Positions 60,311-64,000 of a DNA stretch of 64,000 nucleotides are shown here, piece by piece. Numbering within the stretch: the stretch's first letter is position 1; every line of letters starts with the position of its first letter. The DNA comes from Dyella_B acidisoli (lineage in GTDB: Bacteria > Pseudomonadota > Gammaproteobacteria > Xanthomonadales > Rhodanobacteraceae): NCBI RefSeq assembly GCF_049532895.1, contig NZ_CP064031.1, forward strand, positions 1,860,001 to 1,924,000. Reading direction: 5' to 3'. The position numbers were made by a program, and so were the translations under genes. The notes beneath the pieces are model-generated. The model was given only the letters and a program-made list of their open reading frames with translations, did not search any database and was not told the DNA's origin.

Positions 60311-60997
60311 ATGCCGCAAACACCACCGGCTTGGGAATCTCCGTTGGCGCGTCCATCGACGTTGCCGCCGCCGCATGGAACCTTGAAGGAATTGCACGAG
60401 CTGGCCTCGCGCTGTCACGACTGTCCACTGTGGAAGCATGCGACGCAGACGGTCTTCGGCATAGGGCCGGCGCATGCCGCATGGATGCTGGTCGGTGAGC
60501 AGCCAGGGGTGCAGGAAGATGCGGAAGGTGAACCGTTCGTAGGTCCTGCGGGCGCATTGTTGGATCGCGCGCTGCAAGAGAGCGGGCTGGACCGCAACGC
60601 GGTGTATCTCACCAATGCGGTGAAGCATTTCAAATACGAGCTGCGAGGCAAGCACCGCCTGCACAAGCGCGCCAACGCGACAGAGCAGGCCGCTTGCCGC
60701 GAATGGCTTGCTGCGGAACTGCGAGAGGTGCATCCACAGCGCATTCTGGCCTTGGGCACGATGGCGGCGCAGGCGTTTTTTGGCACGGCGTTCCAACTTA
60801 CGATGAGTCACGGCCGCTGGTTCCGATTGCCAGGTGGCATCGACGCGATGGCAACGTGGCATCCATCATCAGTGCTGCGCTCAATCAATCGCGATACGCA
60901 CGATCACCGGTATCAGCAATTGGTGGATGACCTGCGGGCATTTGCAGCGGGGCCGGCGAATGCGCATTCGCCTTCGGTGGTGGGCAGAGGTGTGTAA
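60311..60997 (+). CDS. udgX: UdgX-like uracil-DNA glycosylase superfamily protein
   Basis: A 228-residue protein of the family 4/UdgX group. Motif A is GEQPGVQEDAEGEPFVGPAG with the cluster-binding CHDCPLW region just before it (family 4 enzymes carry an Fe-S cluster). TNAVKHF follows, and the UdgX-specific insertion is present as RGKHRLHKRANATE, which retains the histidine (KRRIH-loop position) that forms a covalent bond with uracil-containing DNA. Motif B is TWHPSSVLRS. It should remove or trap uracil in DNA. It lies 150 bp downstream of the KGG gene on the same strand. Confidence 0.88.
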   Translation: MPQTPPAWESPLARPSTLPPPHGTLKELHELASRCHDCPLWKHATQTVFGIGPAHAAWMLVGEQPGVQEDAEGEPFVGPAGALLDRALQESGLDRNAVYLTNAVKHFKYELRGKHRLHKRANATEQAACREWLAAELREVHPQRILALGTMAAQAFFGTAFQLTMSHGRWFRLPGGIDAMATWHPSSVLRSINRDTHDHRYQQLVDDLRAFAAGPANAHSPSVVGRGV

Positions 60998-61000
60998 TGT

Positions 61001-61072
61001 GTAGCTTGGGGTGCAAACCCCAACATCATCATCCATGCATACATCGGGATGTTGGGTTTGCATCCAACCTAC
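61001..61072. repeat. Family A palindromic repeat carrying the histidine kinase stop
   Basis: A 72-bp unit GTAGCTTGGGGTGCAAACCC ... GCATCCAACCTAC. The minus-strand TAG at 61069-61071 that ends the kinase gene belongs to the conserved CCTAC end. Confidence 0.85.
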
Positions 61073-63003
61073 AAAGCTTCCGGCTGCAACAGCAGCTTCG
61101 CCTTCGCCAATAGATCACCCATGTCGAACGGCTTGATCAATGCTTCCGTGGCGCCGTCCAGCACGCTGTAATCAAGCCATTTGGTATCGGCATAACCGGT
61201 CATCAGAATCACGCGCAACGCGGGAAATTGCTTGCGTGCCTGGCAGCACAGTTCGTAACCGTCCATGGTTGGAAGATCGATATCCGACAACAGCAGATTC
61301 CATGATGAGCCCGTTGCCAGCATCGCCAGGGCTTGGTCACCCGAAGCGGCTTCGGAAACCTCACAGCCCAGCTGGCGCAGGCGTGCCGCCACGGATTGAC
61401 GAATGGTTTCGTTGTCTTCTACCACTAACACGCGGAATCCGTGCAGATCAGGCGCGGTCTTGTCTTCTTTCGGTGGTACGGCGTCCAGGATCGCTTGGTC
61501 GCAAGGTAGATAAAGCAGCACGGATGTGCCCGCTCCAGGCATGCTGCGGATATCCACCGCGCCACCGTATTGCGTAACAAATCCATAGACCATGGAAAGA
61601 CCGAGGCCGGTGCCGTGACCTTCCGGCTTGGTGGTGAAGAAAGGCTCGAACGCACGCCGCCGCGTTTCCTCGCTCATGCCGGGGCCGTCGTCGGCAACGG
61701 TGATCTCCACATAAACGTTGTGCGTGAGATCAAGCGCAACCTGCACGCTGCTGTCACCGGGCTTGCAGATGCGGCAGGCCATGCTGAGGTGTCCGTGGCC
61801 GGCCATGGCATCCCGTGCGTTGACGGCTAGGTTGACCAGCGCGCTTTCCAACTGGCCGCTGTCGCAGGCAAGCGACGGCAAGTCATCCGGAAACGACACA
61901 TCCAGCGTGATGTCGTCACCCAGTGTGCGATCGAGCAGCTCACGCATCGAACTCAGTACCTTGCTCACGCATGTACGCTGCCCGGGGCTGGTTTGTCGCC
62001 GAACCAGCGAAAGCAGGCGTTGCGTAAGGCGGCCGGCACGCAGGGCGGCATCCAGCGATACCGTCACGTGGCGCTTGGCCTGCGCGGCGTGGTGGCGATC
62101 CAGGGATAGCGACGCCAGTTCCAGCGAACTGATGATGCCTTGCAGGGCATTATTGAAATCGTGTGCGATGCCGCCGGTGAGATGTCCGATCGCTTCGATC
62201 TTCTGCGCGTGCACGATCTGTTCGCGCGCGTCACGCAGGCGGCGTTCGGCAAGGCGCTGCTTGGTTTGATCGTGAATGATCAAGGCAAAACCTAGCAGGG
62301 TATCGTCGCTTTCCTGCACCGCTTCGATGATGACTTCGGCCGGAAAGCTTTCGCCATTGGCGCGCCGAAGCTCGCATTCGGCGTTCGCGCGTCCGCTCCG
62401 GCTCGCCGATCGCAGAAGATGCCACGGCAGATCGTTTGTGCGTTGCGGTTCATGGAAGAAGGTCGAGAGCGATCGGTTCGCCACCGCCTGGGCCGCGTAG
62501 CCGGTCATGCGTTGCGCGCCGAGATTCCAATCCAGTACGTTGCCGCGCAGGTCAAGCATGCAGATCGCGTATTCAGTCACGTCGTTCACGAACAGGCGGA
62601 ACCGTCGTTCGTATTCACGCAGGCGAAGCTTCAGTCGCTTCTGGGCATGCAGGTCGCGCACGACCATGGCAAAGCCATGCACGCTCTCGTCACTGCCTTT
62701 CAGGGCATGCAAGGAAATTTCGACGCGAATGCGCTGGCCATGGTTATGCGGCAACCAGGTTTCCATGCGTGCGGGGTGGTCGGCACTGATGGCATTCAGT
62801 GCGGCGTCCAGTAGTTCGGTATCGCGCGATTCTGAATAAAGGCTTGCGTAATGCTTGCCGAGTAGATCCTGCACGTCATGAGTGTTGAACAACGTCTCTC
62901 CGGATTGGACGGCTGCAACATATCCGTAGCGATCCAGAATGAGAACAGCGTGATCGACAGGCAACGAATGGGAAGGGCTGTCGTGAAGTAACGCTAGCGG
63001 CAT
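61069..63003 (-). CDS. PAS-containing hybrid histidine kinase
   Basis: A 644-residue cytoplasmic sensor: three PAS-like regions (about residues 15-120, 130-250 with FVNDVTEYAICMLDLRGNV), then HisKA with H281 (GGIAHDFNNALQG), HATPase with N-box NLAVNARDAM, G1 VADDGPGM, F-box FEPFFTTK and G2 GHGTGLGLSM. A C-terminal receiver domain has the phospho-acceptor D574 in LLLSDIDLPTMDG. The H-box type (HDFNN) is that of HPK4/hybrid kinases. No output regulator is adjacent; it probably passes phosphate to a separate protein. Its promoter would be in the AT-rich region upstream. Confidence 0.92.
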   Translation of the reverse strand: MPLALLHDSPSHSLPVDHAVLILDRYGYVAAVQSGETLFNTHDVQDLLGKHYASLYSESRDTELLDAALNAISADHPARMETWLPHNHGQRIRVEISLHALKGSDESVHGFAMVVRDLHAQKRLKLRLREYERRFRLFVNDVTEYAICMLDLRGNVLDWNLGAQRMTGYAAQAVANRSLSTFFHEPQRTNDLPWHLLRSASRSGRANAECELRRANGESFPAEVIIEAVQESDDTLLGFALIIHDQTKQRLAERRLRDAREQIVHAQKIEAIGHLTGGIAHDFNNALQGIISSLELASLSLDRHHAAQAKRHVTVSLDAALRAGRLTQRLLSLVRRQTSPGQRTCVSKVLSSMRELLDRTLGDDITLDVSFPDDLPSLACDSGQLESALVNLAVNARDAMAGHGHLSMACRICKPGDSSVQVALDLTHNVYVEITVADDGPGMSEETRRRAFEPFFTTKPEGHGTGLGLSMVYGFVTQYGGAVDIRSMPGAGTSVLLYLPCDQAILDAVPPKEDKTAPDLHGFRVLVVEDNETIRQSVAARLRQLGCEVSEAASGDQALAMLATGSSWNLLLSDIDLPTMDGYELCCQARKQFPALRVILMTGYADTKWLDYSVLDGATEALIKPFDMGDLLAKAKLLLQPEAL

Positions 63004-63524
63004 GGGAGGGCTCGAGCACGTGAAGCCGGGCGGTCGACCAGCGCTTTGCTCGATTCAATCGAGAGAACGCTGCGTTTTACTCATGCAACAGCAGAGGACG
63101 CCACGCATGAACATGGCCGTTGCGCGAGGTTCGAGCCCTCGAAACCCGCACAACGTTGGCTGGCGTGATCGGTGTCAGTGCATCGCACAAACGTCTCAAT
63201 GAGTGCAAACGTTTTCTGTTGCGACGCCCGCCCGACTACATCCGTATCCGTCGGTACCAGCCCCCTTGGTCCGTTACTGTCAAATCAAGATGATCGTCAT
63301 TGCGTAATCGTAATGTGAAAAACATACGTATCTACATATAAAAAAATGTCTATTTTCAGGGTTTCTTCACTTTCATCGTCAAAGCGACGTTTCCGCCGCG
63401 TCTATTTGACGTTTTTGTGTCGCGCTGTGGATGAGGTCGTTGATATGGCTAGCGCAATGTTTTTTCTCGCTTAGATGCAAGGTTATTCGTCCCGTGGTAC
63501 ATGTCGAGATCGAAAACATGAAAG
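63004..63524. other. Intergenic region upstream of the kinase gene
   Basis: About 520 bp without a recognisable gene. Contains an AT-rich block at about 63312-63360 and a perfect TTGACA on the minus strand (63278-63283) with no matching -10 at 17 bp. One tRNA-like T-arm shape (63125-63141) is considered chance. Confidence 0.4.
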
Positions 63525-63578
63525 CAACATCATGATGTGCGCATACATGGCAATGTTGGAGGTTGCCCTCCAACCTAC
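63525..63578. repeat. Right half of a family A repeat carrying a stop codon
   Basis: The unit CAACATCATGATG ... ATGGCAATGTTGGAGGTTG ... CCAACCTAC lacks the left hairpin. The TAG at 63575-63577 (minus strand) ends the DUF4142 gene. Confidence 0.75.
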
Positions 63579-64000
63579 ATAGGCGGCAACGACGGCTCCA
63601 CCGCGTCGGCCACACGTGGCTCCAATTCCTCGGCCATCTTCAAATGCAAATCGAGCGTAGGCAGCGTCGCTTCGGCCAGATGCCGTATTTCGGCATTCGC
63701 ACTGGTAGCCGCTGCGGTGAACAGGTCGATCGCCTTGCGGTTATCCTGCACGATCACCTCGTCGTAGGCTTGATCGAAAGCATCGCCGCGAAGCGTGCAC
63801 AATTGCTGCGCCTGTTGCTGCGTTTTCTGGCCCGGTTCCGCCGAAACGTTCACGCGATAACGCCATGCCAAGCTTGCCAGTTTGCGGTTCACCTGAGTCT
63901 GGTCATCGATGATGCGCTTGGCCATGTATTGCACGGATGCCGCGGAAGATGTCTTCAAAGCCAGTTGGCTTAGCGCGACTTCGGTGGCCGACACGGTTAC
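63575..64000 (-). CDS. DUF4142 / ferritin-like family protein, 3' part
   Basis: The C-terminal 140 or so residues of a helical protein whose start lies beyond the right edge. ATEVALSQLALKTSSAASVQYMAKRIIDDQTQVNRKLASLAW and the paired AEIRHLAEATLPTLDLHLKMAEEL match the four-helix DUF4142 family (ferritin-like, usually exported and stress-linked), including the paired HLK-type ending. The last helix precedes a stop within a repeat half-unit. Confidence 0.8.
   Translation of the reverse strand, partial: VTVSATEVALSQLALKTSSAASVQYMAKRIIDDQTQVNRKLASLAWRYRVNVSAEPGQKTQQQAQQLCTLRGDAFDQAYDEVIVQDNRKAIDLFTAAATSANAEIRHLAEATLPTLDLHLKMAEELEPRVADAVEPSLPPM

Noticed and set aside
63125..63141. tRNA-like T-arm (CGAGG stem, TTCGAGC loop, CCTCG stem)
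   Set aside because: No partner acceptor strand, D-arm or anticodon arm of proper spacing upstream; a chance hairpin in the intergenic region.
63278..63283. Perfect TTGACA on the minus strand upstream of the histidine kinase
   Set aside because: No acceptable -10 box at 16-18 bp, so not called a promoter.
13705..63578. Family A repeats considered as a CRISPR array
   Set aside because: Copies are kilobases apart, palindromic throughout and not separated by regular unique spacers; no cas genes present.

Overview
The window is GC-rich chromosomal DNA from a gammaproteobacterium of the Xanthomonadales, most likely Rhodanobacteraceae (Dyella / Rhodanobacter / Luteibacter type). The pointers are a VirD4 coupling protein beside a toxin with the C-terminal secretion domain of Xanthomonadales antibacterial type IV secretion, a large TonB receptor, and many palindromic intergenic repeats of a kind typical of this order. 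This placement is inference; no rRNA or other phylogenetic marker lies in the window.

Layout. 1-3.2 kb: 3' end of phosphoglucomutase, then a very long palindromic repeat whose left arm is split by an IS4-family element. 3.2-14.8 kb: a cupin protein, then an operon wecB-nfrB-nfrA-DUF4434 that resembles the E. coli N4 glycan receptor pathway (c-di-GMP-controlled, ManNAc-based surface glycan). It is flanked by two exported carbohydrate-active proteins on the other strand (DUF2334 deacetylase-like and a clan GH-A-like hydrolase). 15.3-18.1 kb: flavin oxidoreductase and MFS transporter. 18.2-23.6 kb: a MarR-controlled tripartite efflux operon of the aromatic-acid (AaeXAB) type with its own outer-membrane lipoprotein. 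23.9-28.3 kb: virD4 with a putative antibacterial effector and its immunity lipoprotein. 28.5-30.5 kb: DcaP-like porin and acetate transporter SatP.

31-37 kb: molybdenum hydroxylase module. MocA and XdhC (cofactor maturation) diverge from iorA-iorB-triheme cytochrome c, a periplasmic dehydrogenase that would pass electrons to the respiratory chain. 37.3-44.6 kb: exported or membrane enzymes (M13 peptidase, GH16 glucanase, nucleotide pyrophosphatase-like phosphodiesterase, CPBP protease, ChaN/EreA-like protein). 44.8-49 kb: glutathione-dependent formaldehyde detoxification (frmA, fghA and a GFA/CENP-V-fold protein) with a GGDEF-like membrane protein between. 49-54.3 kb: penicillin-acylase-family hydrolase and several small proteins. 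54.6-57.6 kb: TonB receptor. 57.7-59 kb: an IS110/IS1111-type element placed between two palindromic repeats. 59-64 kb: an orphan small gene, a KGG-repeat stress protein, UdgX-like glycosylase, hybrid histidine kinase and the 3' end of a DUF4142 gene.

The most unusual features are the self-contained NGR-like glycan locus, the orphan X-T4SS effector/immunity/virD4 island, and the repeats. Three or four palindromic families recur, and several genes use a stop codon that lies inside a repeat end.
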